Assembly (NCBI RefSeq): GCF_040112705.1
Contig: NZ_CP157804.1
Location: 3,280,001 to 3,344,000, forward strand
From: Flagellimonas sp. MMG031
GTDB taxonomy: Bacteria; Bacteroidota; Bacteroidia; Flavobacteriales; Flavobacteriaceae
Direction of reading: 5' to 3'
DNA length: 64,000 nucleotides
In this document: positions 9,901-16,480 of the stretch, one piece after another
Layout of the letters: every line of letters starts with the position of its first letter
Numbering within the stretch: the stretch's first letter is position 1
Translations under genes and position numbers: made by a program
The notes under the pieces: generated by a model
The model's database searches: none
Seen by the model: only the letters and a program-made list of their open reading frames with translations
What the model was told of the DNA's origin: nothing

Positions 9901-11421
9901 GGTCGCTGCTTGAGGTGTTGTGGTACACGTAAAAGAATCCTGCTCATAGCGAAGTACCACATCATAATTGCCTGGGGCCAGGTTGGAAAAGGTATTGCTT
10001 ATCTGAAAGGTTGCCCCATTATTGACACTATACTGAATTTCGTATCCATATCCATTGGTCACATTCACGGTAATCCTACCATCGTTGGCGCCGCCACAAT
10101 TGGCATCCTCCTCGGTAAAACTGAACACGGGAGGCGGGATATTCTCCACATCCACAGCTGCGGTGCGTTGACATCCATTGGCGTCCTCCACCAAAATATT
10201 GTAAGTGCCAGCCGAGCTTACAGAAAAAGAGGAAGTACTGGAATAGGTGGAACCGAATGGACCTCCATCCACACTGAATCGATAGGGTGCTGTTCCCCCA
10301 CTTGTGGTCACGTTGACATTAACGGATGTTGCCCCACAACCAAAACTATCGGATGCCGTTGCCGAAACTGCCAGCGGGCTGATACCCCCACCGATAACTA
10401 TAGGGTCCCCATTAACGTCGGTAGTGATGGTTTCCGAACAGGAATTGGTTTCAACACGAATAGAATAAGTACCTGGACTTACATTGTCAAAAGAATACGA
10501 ATCAGCACCATTGGGTCCGAATGTATCCACCGATACTCCATTTTTTATAAGCCGATAAGTGTAAAAACCAGGAACCCCGGATACCGCAACATCAATACTA
10601 CCCAATTCTCCACTACACAAAATATCATTGGCGGTAACGTCCACATTGATATCCAAATCACCTACGGTGACCAAATTGGACGGGAATACACATGCAGTTT
10701 GGGACACATTTTTTAATCGTACAAAAACTCGATAATCGCCAGAGGCGGTGATATCAAAGAAAGGATCATCTTGATAAGGTCCTGCGGAACTGTTTAAACT
10801 GTATTCGTACCCTGCAGGAACATTGGTAACCTCTACCCTTCCAGGATTACCACAAATAATATCTTCTTTTATGAGTTGTGGGTTGAGTGGGTTAAGGGTG
10901 GATTTAAAGTAGTAGTACTGTCCAGAGTTGACCCGTACCCTATATTCGCCCGCTGCCGCCAAATTAAAAGTGGAACCCGTTCCCACGGTGTTCCAAGTAC
11001 AGGCGTTGTTGATGGTGGGACAATCGTCCACTACAGTAGGGGCACAACTATTGGGGTCCAATCGCTGCCATTGGTAGGAACTTCCAGATTGACTTAGGGT
11101 AAGCGTCCGAACATCGCTGGTTCCGCAAAGGAAGAACTTGGCCAAGGTACTTCCATCGTTTGGACAAACCACTTCCTCGTTCGCACCGTTGATGATAGTG
11201 GAGAACATAGGAGCTGTTGCGAGCAGTTCATTGTCTTCGGCAAAAGATTCCTCTGCAGCAACTTCGGGAATCTTGTTTTGGGTATCCGACACTGCGTTAC
11301 TGGAAACAATTTTGGTAAGTATCCGAGTAACATTTGTTTTTGCTAATACCGTGGAACCGAATATTGATATGAACACCAACAACACGACATATAGCAAATG
11401 CCTTGTTTTTTGTGGGAGCAT
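3979..11421 (-). CDS. giant SprB-like repeat adhesin, truncated by frameshift before its sorting domain
   Basis: This 2480-residue secreted protein starts with a signal peptide (about residues 1-27, hydrophobic core LLYVVLLVFISIF). An N-terminal domain follows (VCPNDGSTLAKFFLCG), of a kind seen in flavobacterial surface proteins. Then come roughly thirty immunoglobulin-like SprB repeats of about 75-80 residues, each with GGTAPY near the start and a NLxxGxYxVxVxDxxGC ending. Known relatives are cell-surface adhesins moved by the gliding machinery. The frame stops inside a repeat, four codons after GGTAPY; removing the base at 3987 restores a continuous frame into the gene at 3117-3989, giving about 2770 residues with a type B sorting domain. 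As it stands the product should be exported across the inner membrane but not recognised by T9SS. The plus-strand frames opposite it are shadows. Confidence 0.9.
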   Translation of the reverse strand: MLPQKTRHLLYVVLLVFISIFGSTVLAKTNVTRILTKIVSSNAVSDTQNKIPEVAAEESFAEDNELLATAPMFSTIINGANEEVVCPNDGSTLAKFFLCGTSDVRTLTLSQSGSSYQWQRLDPNSCAPTVVDDCPTINNACTWNTVGTGSTFNLAAAGEYRVRVNSGQYYYFKSTLNPLNPQLIKEDIICGNPGRVEVTNVPAGYEYSLNSSAGPYQDDPFFDITASGDYRVFVRLKNVSQTACVFPSNLVTVGDLDINVDVTANDILCSGELGSIDVAVSGVPGFYTYRLIKNGVSVDTFGPNGADSYSFDNVSPGTYSIRVETNSCSETITTDVNGDPIVIGGGISPLAVSATASDSFGCGATSVNVNVTTSGGTAPYRFSVDGGPFGSTYSSTSSFSVSSAGTYNILVEDANGCQRTAAVDVENIPPPVFSFTEEDANCGGANDGRITVNVTNGYGYEIQYSVNNGATFQISNTFSNLAPGNYDVVLRYEQDSFTCTTTPQAATIGTPSTITAIATPDAVPTCGDENGGQITISGVSGGTAPYEYSVGAGFSSNPVFPSLGVGTYTPMIRDANGCVQALPDIVFNTLNKPTNLDFSISSLDCITTTASLDLTVTGGSGTYTYEIIAPAASAVNNGSNNTFTGLGLGTYTFRVTDSEGCSYDENYAITDISSIGVQGQQTRVVTCVGDSDGEGRFLVDGFNTTYSYSIDGGPVSTGQNNSIIPLTGLAAGSYVISVTDEETNCTDTATLVIEEPSTAFAISSLDVTAMSCQNGNTGAVRINTVGGWGGNRYTLTQPDGSTRGPKNGSTFSNLSQDGTYQVSVTDANGCTVTDSFALTRLDAPTLTLDAAASDFCYDNFTAATLSVNATGGLAPYRYRINGGVLGASASFNGLTPGTYTIEVVDANDCRDTVTATIEPQVMANATTIQELDCAGPPGQIQVNISNGYTSSGDYDIYEVSINGATYTSDNNNISGNSFVYSIPNDGSIISDTTFQFMITDARGCTTETNTVTISPPETIAGSAVATDTQCGDNASGVVELIPDTTQGIPPYEFSNDNGATFSTQNIFSGYGAGTHGGFVIRDSRGCVSPAYSVTIGSSAPLDATATPTDAVCSAGAVNGSILATINNGVAPFDYVLVDEFGGTVAASTGTASTTVNFPNLPLGNYTLITTDTQGCEDRDPVVIDQNQLDLIPLDPDPAICSDTSFPYRVRATGGTAPYEFRLVGEPTFNPATSGGDTYDFTGQVVPGVTYFVEVRDALGCTYIEEIDPIGPSNPVAVTATSLSASCNVAGSGSIDYEVAGILAPGDFTITVQNTDTGANVSSSSFTGETIPYNGTINGLAPGNYQIIVRDDTNGCSGSTLAFIDISSVSIAIDNFVEATCNVGALVTVRGFGTTGPYNYAYVPTGDPAPTTFASETTFEIPGPYPADYDFYVQDANGCSALTTLTVTQEAGVPDPVIDVVNQCTATSGYQIDIVSPLSTGSGLPEETFQYDIGSGFQTGTTFIVPNPGSYVITVRDGNGCTNTVTAEVFDFFAISADATSYPTCNAGDGEITVNTTGGSGNFEYQLRDAGTLANIGPAQSTNVFTNVMPGDYNILVTDLDSNTSPLCSDEAEVIVSTVDTPVISATPSSDVTCFGADDGTITVELQPGTDTDTPINYVLYQGATATVIAGPQGSPVFDDLQPGTYQVEAVSDRGCTDRSGNIIIDEPTELMINAVNTEFSCNPSSNQFSTATITIYTDDNGDGTGTPTGSGSYTYSMNDGTPQFDGTNFQTSNTFEVIDNGTNQSIILTARDQNGCEQTATVNINTPTDITFSYNVNQITCDASGSGVTPGSIDIIINEGPGNYEVEILPLGSEPARSSGGSDRVTWDIATPGDYIFAVTDIGSGGCTYLTTTINMPEYNTIDAVIAELEPVTCFNGNDGVISLDISNYSGVYNYEVFSRDNAGVETSTGVTGTFDTNAPINSPERIENVPAGNLVVRIEAMDSPFCDAVSNVTTVRSPDRPLTVDAVQTSPVTCNVPGFGEITASGDGGWGTYEYQLVASDGTILVDYPNTNSVFENLSTDTYTVNVRDLRGCEATMDIDLPLPTPISADIQVVSPLACNNDNDAVIEAYNEAGGQGPGNYLYQLNRITDGTNSGLQTTPRFANLSAGEYTITIFDGWNCSFTTIPIEVQDPEIVIAELVELQPPGCGDLGRMELTVTNPEPGVDYFYRRAGTTDPFIPFGTGMTSVEIAADITVDPGPFQYDVQNSNGCPFEKSNQISLDPAAPLVIALDLTNATINCAGEATGIIRSEAFGGIGNYVYTLVNSNTVPPTAATIVRPAQSSGIFRELNPGTYYVYAQSGGCEAISDPIVIEPKDPLVLDYLEAVPVQCAGDMNGQIIIEASGGTGQIRYSISDTLSEFFEGDDPNNPNRKTFNDLAPRTYDIIIQDDLGCTITRTVEITQPMELVAGVVDTTPETCLGDGDGSMTLEVTGGTAPYYEC

Positions 11422-11576
11422 AGGGTTAAGTCTTGTTTGGAAGAATACTTCAGATTTGGGACCTTAATATTCTAGATAGTAATTTTCTGTTCGTATAAAT
11501 TTCTTTTTATCTTCAACACACCCAACCATAGTAAATGGTCGTTTATCTATTAAATCTGTTATTTCAACGTAAAATT

Positions 11577-12695
11577 ATGCAAAATAGTCTCTTATTTCCC
11601 ATTTTTTTCGTTGTACTGCTTAGTACATCCTGCGCGCAAACTTCGGATAAAGAGATAAAAACTCCCGAAACCCTTGATTTTACTACTGAACTCGTGATTG
11701 ACGACATTGAGAACGCTTGGGGCATGGTTTTCTTGCCCAAAGGCGGTATTTTATACTCGGAAAAGTCCGGAAAGCTAAAATTTTATAACTCCGGGAGGGT
11801 AAGCGAGATTGAAAATCCTCCGGAGGTGTACAACCGAGGACAGGGCGGTTTGATGGATATTGAACTACATCCCGATTACGAAAACAATGGCTGGATCTAT
11901 CTCTCCTACGCCTCTACGGAAGGAAACGGAAAAGGGGGCAACACCGCCATTATGAGGGCCAAATTATCCAACAACAAATTGACCCATATAAAAAAACTCT
12001 ACAAGGCATCGCCCAACTCCACAAGAGGACAACATTTTGGTTCCCGAATCGAATTTGACAGGGATGGTTACTTGTTTTTTTCAATTGGGGAGCGTGGCAA
12101 CCGGGATGTCAATCCACAGGACATCACCAGGGATGGTGGTAAAATTTATCGGTTGCACGATGACGGACGCATCCCTAACGACAATCCATTTATAGATAAA
12201 ACGGATGCCAAAAAAGCAATTTGGAGCTATGGGCATCGAAATCCACAGGGATTGGCCCTGCATCCCGAAACCGGCCAACTTTGGGAACACGAGCACGGTC
12301 CAAGGGGCGGGGATGAAATCAACATCATAAAAAAAGGAAAAAACTACGGATGGCCTATAATTACCTACGGCATCAATTATAGTGGCACCCCAATCACAGA
12401 TGAAACCTCACGCCCGGGAATGGAGCAACCCCTCTACCAGTGGACTCCCTCCATTGCACCATCGGGAATGGCATTCGTTACCTCGGACAAGTATCCCAAA
12501 TGGAAAGGAAGCTTATTGGTGGGGTCTTTGGCCTTTCAATATTTGGAACGATTGGAAATGCAGGACAACCAAGTGGTGTACCGTGAAAAATTGATGGATG
12601 GTATGGGAAGGGTTCGCAATGTGAGGCAAGCACCTGATGGTTTTATCTATGTTAGTGTTGAAGGCAAAGGGATTTACCGACTGGTTCCCAAATAA
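11577..12695 (+). CDS. PQQ-dependent sugar dehydrogenase, lipoprotein
   Basis: This 372-residue protein belongs to the soluble glucose/sorbosone dehydrogenase family, a six-bladed propeller that oxidises aldose sugars with PQQ and calcium. The ATG at 11577 is preferred to one 14 codons upstream because it gives a clean lipoprotein signal ending in LSTSC, with lipidated Cys19. Family signatures are the RGQHFGSR segment (candidate catalytic His), GHRNPQGLALHP and HEHGPRGGDEIN. It is probably anchored to the periplasmic face of a membrane. The gene diverges from the adhesin and converges on murQ with a 1-bp gap; whether it has anything to do with peptidoglycan sugars is unknown. The 11422-11576 gap shows no clear gene. 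Confidence 0.85.
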   Translation: MQNSLLFPIFFVVLLSTSCAQTSDKEIKTPETLDFTTELVIDDIENAWGMVFLPKGGILYSEKSGKLKFYNSGRVSEIENPPEVYNRGQGGLMDIELHPDYENNGWIYLSYASTEGNGKGGNTAIMRAKLSNNKLTHIKKLYKASPNSTRGQHFGSRIEFDRDGYLFFSIGERGNRDVNPQDITRDGGKIYRLHDDGRIPNDNPFIDKTDAKKAIWSYGHRNPQGLALHPETGQLWEHEHGPRGGDEINIIKKGKNYGWPIITYGINYSGTPITDETSRPGMEQPLYQWTPSIAPSGMAFVTSDKYPKWKGSLLVGSLAFQYLERLEMQDNQVVYREKLMDGMGRVRNVRQAPDGFIYVSVEGKGIYRLVPK

Positions 12696-12696
12696 C

Positions 12697-13512
12697 CTAT
12701 TTTTTTAAGGCATCCACGGCCAATTTTACGGAGCCATATTGCTTGAGTGCTTTTTCAGCCTCTTCGTAGTTGAGACCCAACTCTTCCATGATGTAACGCG
12801 TTCCTCGATCTACCAATTTGGTGTTGCTTAACTGCATGTTCACCATTTTGTTCCCTTTCACCCTACCAATCCGAATCATCAATCCTGTGGAAATCATGTT
12901 GAGTACCAATTTTTGACTGGTCCCGCTCTTCATTCGGGTACTTCCTGTTAAAAACTCCGGTCCCACGTTCACTTCGATGGGAATGGTTGCCGCATTCGCC
13001 AATGGTGAACCTGGATTATTGGTTATACCCACTGTTAAAATGCCATGGGCATTGGCATCCGCAATTCCTCCCAAAACATAGGGAGTGGTGCCGGAAGCTG
13101 CAATTCCGACCAGAACATCGTTTTCGTTTATCCCATATTCCAAAAGGTCCTTCCAAGCTTGCTCGGTATCATCTTCGGCAAACTCAACTGCCTTTCGTAT
13201 CGCTTGGTCGCCTCCCGCAATAAGTCCGATTACCCTTTCATGGGGCATTCCAAATGTTGGTGGTATTTCAGAAGCATCCAATATGCCCAGCCTTCCACTG
13301 GTTCCTGCACCTATGTAAAATAACCTCCCCCCTTGCTCAAAACGCTTTGCCGTTTCATCGATTACCTTTGCGATTTGCTGAAGTACCTTTTCCACGGCAT
13401 CTGCTACTTTTTTATCCTCTTGGTTGATGTGGGTCACGATATCCAGCGCATCCATTTGTTCCAATCCATCATAATTGGAAGGTGCTTCGGTAATCCTTTT
13501 ATGCTTGTCCAT
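12697..13512 (-). CDS. murQ: N-acetylmuramic acid 6-phosphate etherase
   Basis: MurQ cleaves the lactyl ether of MurNAc-6-phosphate, giving GlcNAc-6-phosphate and D-lactate, in the cytoplasm. The 271-residue protein carries a SIS fold with the phosphosugar loop GAGTSGRLG (68-76), the catalytic Glu82 in SEIPPTF, a second loop GIAASGTTPYV (136-146) and the signature GPEFLTGSTRMKSGTSQK (184-201). It is somewhat shorter than the E. coli enzyme (298), because of a shorter C-terminus. It lies 8 bp downstream of the DeoR-type regulator gene and is probably cotranscribed with it. It supplies the step that follows AnmK, whose gene lies on the plus strand about 7.5 kb to the right. Confidence 0.96.
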   Translation of the reverse strand: MDKHKRITEAPSNYDGLEQMDALDIVTHINQEDKKVADAVEKVLQQIAKVIDETAKRFEQGGRLFYIGAGTSGRLGILDASEIPPTFGMPHERVIGLIAGGDQAIRKAVEFAEDDTEQAWKDLLEYGINENDVLVGIAASGTTPYVLGGIADANAHGILTVGITNNPGSPLANAATIPIEVNVGPEFLTGSTRMKSGTSQKLVLNMISTGLMIRIGRVKGNKMVNMQLSNTKLVDRGTRYIMEELGLNYEEAEKALKQYGSVKLAVDALKK

Positions 13513-13520
13513 TACTATAT

Positions 13521-14270
13521 TTAGAGTATTTGTGTGTTCAGGTTTTTAAAGGCATCAAGTTTGGTGTCCCAGGGCTCCAGTTCCGTAATCATGGTATTGA
13601 TCACATTCAAACTGCACGTCTTGAATCGATGCTGCGAATTCAATTTTTCGGAGATGCACAAGAGCACTGCCTTCTTGGAGGCATTGATGACCGCCTTCTT
13701 GGTCTGTACCACATCCCAGTCAAACTCGGTGAGCCCAAATTCGGTATCTACATAGCCCGTACCGATAAAACTATAATCCACCTTTATTTCGGAAAGGGCA
13801 TGAATGGCACTGGGTCCCATGGCAATCTGCGAATCGCGCGACAAGGTACCACCAATAAAGATGGTCTCCACATTCGGTTTGCGAAGCAATTCCATGGCTA
13901 CAGGGAGACTCAGTGTAAAACAGGTCAGTTTCAGATTTACAGGCAATAATTTGGCCATCTCCAAACAAGTGGTTCCTCCATCAATCAAAATAACGCTATT
14001 GTTGCGTAGCAAGGCAATCGCCTTTTTGGCGATGGCAACCTTCTTGTCCAAGGCATATACATTGTTTCTTTGGGGACTATGGTTGGAAAAGCCTAGGGAA
14101 ACCGCTCCCCCATGTACTTTAACCAATAGGTTTTCCTCGTCCAGTTCCTTCACGTCCCTTCTGACGGTATCCACCGAAACGTTCAATTTATCGGCCAAAT
14201 CGGCCAGTAAAACTTTATTATGGAGCTCTACCTCGTTCAGTATGGCGTGTTGTCTTTCTTCCTTTAGCAT
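13521..14270 (-). CDS. DeoR/GlpR-family transcriptional regulator of the murein-recycling locus
   Basis: This 249-residue regulator has an N-terminal DeoR winged helix (LADLADKLNVSVDTVRRDVK, about residues 18-37) and a C-terminal DeoR sensor domain that in relatives binds a phosphosugar (IDGGTTCLEMAKLL, FIGGTLSRDSQIAMGP). The ATG at 14270 is preferred to an in-frame TTG seven codons earlier, because MLKEERQHAIL is the usual family start. It is encoded divergently from the NagB/PIG-L gene and just upstream of murQ, so it is the likely local regulator, probably sensing an amino-sugar phosphate. A promoter (TTG-N17-TACTTTTG) lies at 14296-14323. The phased TGCAA repeats at 14361-14397 are candidate operators. 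Confidence 0.9.
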   Translation of the reverse strand: MLKEERQHAILNEVELHNKVLLADLADKLNVSVDTVRRDVKELDEENLLVKVHGGAVSLGFSNHSPQRNNVYALDKKVAIAKKAIALLRNNSVILIDGGTTCLEMAKLLPVNLKLTCFTLSLPVAMELLRKPNVETIFIGGTLSRDSQIAMGPSAIHALSEIKVDYSFIGTGYVDTEFGLTEFDWDVVQTKKAVINASKKAVLLCISEKLNSQHRFKTCSLNVINTMITELEPWDTKLDAFKNLNTQIL

Positions 14271-14295
14271 GGGATTGATGTTTTCATCCAAAAAT

Positions 14296-14323
14296 CAAAA
14301 GTAAAAACAATTGCAGAAAACAA
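14296..14323 (-). promoter_or_regulatory. promoter of the deoR-type regulator and murQ
   Basis: The minus strand reads TTG (14321-14323), 17 bases, then TACTTTTG (14296-14303), matching the Bacteroidota -33/-7 pattern TTG...TAnnTTTG. Transcription would start near 14290, about 20 bases before the chosen ATG. Confidence 0.55.
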
Positions 14324-14360
14324 GCTGTATGTAAACAGAATGTTATTTCTTACCTAAAAC

Positions 14361-14397
14361 TGCAATTAAATGCAAATATATTGCAAATTATTGCAGG
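14361..14397. promoter_or_regulatory. phased TGCAA repeats, candidate operator
   Basis: TGCAA or TGCAG occurs at 14361, 14371, 14382 and 14392, spaced 10, 11 and 10 bases, about one helical turn each. The last copy overlaps the -33 element of the rightward promoter. Another TTGCAG lies at 14311-14316, within the leftward promoter region. The array sits between a DeoR-type regulator gene and its divergent target, so I infer a cooperative operator. Confidence 0.5.
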
Positions 14398-14422
14398 TAT
14401 TTGCTTTTTTAGTCTATATTTG
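14391..14422 (+). promoter_or_regulatory. promoter of the NagB/PIG-L gene
   Basis: TTG at 14391-14393, 21 bases, then a perfect TATATTTG at 14415-14422, the Bacteroidota -33/-7 arrangement. Transcription would start near 14428, about 25 bases before the ATG at 14454. This supports rejecting the upstream ATG at 14370. Confidence 0.65.
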
Positions 14423-14453
14423 TCCTGTAAAACTGGTAAAAAGCAAATTAAAC

Positions 14454-16391
14454 ATGCAAGAATTAGCCAACAATCCCATCAAACGAGAACCTTTGGATGC
14501 CGAAATCGTCAAGTTCGAAAAAATCAACACCCACATTTATCAAGATTCGCAAAGTGCATCCTGGTATGTGGCCAACGAAATTGCCAGCTTGATCAAGCAA
14601 AAGCAAGAGCAAGGGCAAAAAGCGGTTCTTGGTCTCGCTACGGGATCTACACCAACAAAGGTGTACGACTATTTGGTGCAATTCCACAAAGAGGGCAGAC
14701 TGAGCTTTAAAAATGTAGTCACCTTCAATTTGGATGAATATTTCCCCATGGAGCCCGACTCCATTCATAGCTATGTTCGTTTTATGAACGAGCATCTGTT
14801 CGACCATATCGATATTGAGCCCCACAACGTGCATATTCCAGATGGTAGCTTGCCCAAGGAAGAGATTCGAAAGTATTGTTTGGATTATGAGGAAAAAATC
14901 AAAAATGTTGGCGGCATTGATATTCAAGTTTTAGGTATCGGCCGAACCGGACACATCGGTTTCAACGAGCCTGGTTCATCCCTCAATTCCAAAACGCGTT
15001 TGGTTCGTTTGGACCGTGTGACCCGTTTGGATGCGGCAAGTGATTTCTTTGGTGAGGAAAACGTACCGCGCCGTGCCATCACCATGGGTGTCGGCACCAT
15101 TATGGATGCCAAAAGAATCATCATCATGGCATGGGGCGAAGGCAAGGCACCCATAGTTCAACAAGCTGTGGAAGGGGAAATAAAGGAATCTGTTCCTGCG
15201 ACATTCTTGCAGCACCACACTAATTGTGACTTTGTACTGGATGATGCCGCTTCTTCTTACCTGACCAGGGTCAAGACCCCGTGGTTGGTGAGCGAATGTG
15301 ATTGGGATGAAAAACTCATCAAGACCGCCTCCATCTGGCTGTCCGAAAAATTGAACAAGGCCCTTTTAAAATTGACCAACGAGGACTACAACGAACATGG
15401 TATGGGTAACCTTATTGCCGAAGTTGGGTCCGCTGAACAGATCAACCTTTCCGTTTTTAACCAATTACAACGAACCATTACTGGCTGGCCGGGCGGAAAA
15501 CCGAATGCTGATGACAGTCAAAGGCCGGAGCGAGCGCAACCTCATCCCAAAACATCCTTGATCTTTAGTCCGCACCCCGATGACGATGTGATTTCCATGG
15601 GAGGCACCTTGTTGCGCTTGGTGGACCAAGGACATCATGTGCATGTGGCTTACCAAACCTCGGGAAACATTGCCGTTTTTGATGATGAGGTCATCCGTTT
15701 TCTGGATTTTGCCACCGATGTACAAAAAGACAACAAAGAACTGCAGAAAAAGTTCAAGGAAGTACGAAAGTTCTTGGCCAACAAAAAGCCTGGGGAGCTA
15801 GACAGTCCTGAGGTACAGAAGTTTAAAGGGCTCATCCGAAAAGGGGAAGCCTTAGCTGCCTGCCGATACTGCGGAGTACCCGAGGAGAATGCCCACTTCC
15901 AGAACCTTCCTTTTTATGAAACTGGAGCGGTACGTAAAAAACCACTTTCCGAGGAAGATGTGCAAATCACCTACGACCTCTTACAGAAACTCAAGCCACA
16001 CCAAATATTTGCGGCAGGCGACCTTTCCGACCCCCATGGCACTCACCGAGTTTGCTTGGACGTTATCTACAAAGCCATACAGCGACTGGTTGACGAAGGC
16101 TCCGATTGGATCAGAAACTGCTACGTTTGGCTCTACCGTGGAGCTTGGCAAGAATGGGATATTGCAGATATGGAAATGGCGGTACCCATCGGTCCTAAGG
16201 ATATGACCCGAAAAATCAACGCCATTTTTAAGCACCAGTCCCAAAAGGATAGTGCCATGTTCCCCGGAAACGACAAAAGGGAATTCTGGCAAAGGGCTGA
16301 GCAAAGAAACAAGGAAACTGCAAACCGCTACAATCAACTGGGTATGGCCGAATATGAAGCCATGGAAGGTTTTGTGCGCTATCGTTTTTAA
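14454..16391 (+). CDS. nagB: glucosamine-6-phosphate deaminase fused to a PIG-L deacetylase domain
   Basis: This 645-residue protein has two enzymatic halves. Residues 1-330 are a NagB deaminase (glucosamine-6-phosphate to fructose-6-phosphate plus ammonia), with LATGSTP (61-67), NLDEYFP (92-98) and GIGRTGHIGFNEP (161-173). From about 365 follows a PIG-L/LmbE domain with the metal motif SPHPDDD (372-378) and a later DPHGTHR. PIG-L enzymes remove N-acetyl groups from glucosamine derivatives. NagB alone is about 260 residues, so the length shows a true fusion, one also known in other Bacteroidota. No nagA is seen in this locus, so the second half might supply GlcNAc-6-phosphate deacetylation; that is my inference. 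The start follows from the promoter position and from the typical N-terminus. Confidence 0.93.
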   Translation: MQELANNPIKREPLDAEIVKFEKINTHIYQDSQSASWYVANEIASLIKQKQEQGQKAVLGLATGSTPTKVYDYLVQFHKEGRLSFKNVVTFNLDEYFPMEPDSIHSYVRFMNEHLFDHIDIEPHNVHIPDGSLPKEEIRKYCLDYEEKIKNVGGIDIQVLGIGRTGHIGFNEPGSSLNSKTRLVRLDRVTRLDAASDFFGEENVPRRAITMGVGTIMDAKRIIIMAWGEGKAPIVQQAVEGEIKESVPATFLQHHTNCDFVLDDAASSYLTRVKTPWLVSECDWDEKLIKTASIWLSEKLNKALLKLTNEDYNEHGMGNLIAEVGSAEQINLSVFNQLQRTITGWPGGKPNADDSQRPERAQPHPKTSLIFSPHPDDDVISMGGTLLRLVDQGHHVHVAYQTSGNIAVFDDEVIRFLDFATDVQKDNKELQKKFKEVRKFLANKKPGELDSPEVQKFKGLIRKGEALAACRYCGVPEENAHFQNLPFYETGAVRKKPLSEEDVQITYDLLQKLKPHQIFAAGDLSDPHGTHRVCLDVIYKAIQRLVDEGSDWIRNCYVWLYRGAWQEWDIADMEMAVPIGPKDMTRKINAIFKHQSQKDSAMFPGNDKREFWQRAEQRNKETANRYNQLGMAEYEAMEGFVRYRF

Positions 16392-16434
16392 AATAACACT
16401 CTTTTAAGTTGTTAGTTGTTTAATTTAATCTAGC

Positions 16435-16470
16435 AAAAAGGCCTACATTTAATGCACAAGTAGGCCTTTT
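16435..16470 (+). terminator. strong hairpin between the NagB/PIG-L gene and the next start codon
   Basis: An AAAAGGCCTAC / GTAGGCCTTTT stem (perfect, 11 bp counting the A-T ends) with a 13-base loop is followed by TTTTACTTTTTT. It looks like a factor-independent terminator for the preceding gene, yet it ends only 10 bases before the ATG of the next gene. It could be a terminator with readthrough, or an attenuator. Confidence 0.65.
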
Positions 16471-16480
16471 ACTTTTTTCA

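Noticed and set aside
9682..10716. A 344-codon frame on the plus strand opposite the adhesin (and others at 8230-8886 and 7387-7821)
   Set aside because: Low-complexity antisense readings of Gly/Thr-rich repeats with no recognisable domain.
14370..14453. N-terminal extension of the NagB/PIG-L protein from the ATG at 14370
   Set aside because: It would run through the operator repeats and the promoter -7 element and encodes no conserved sequence.
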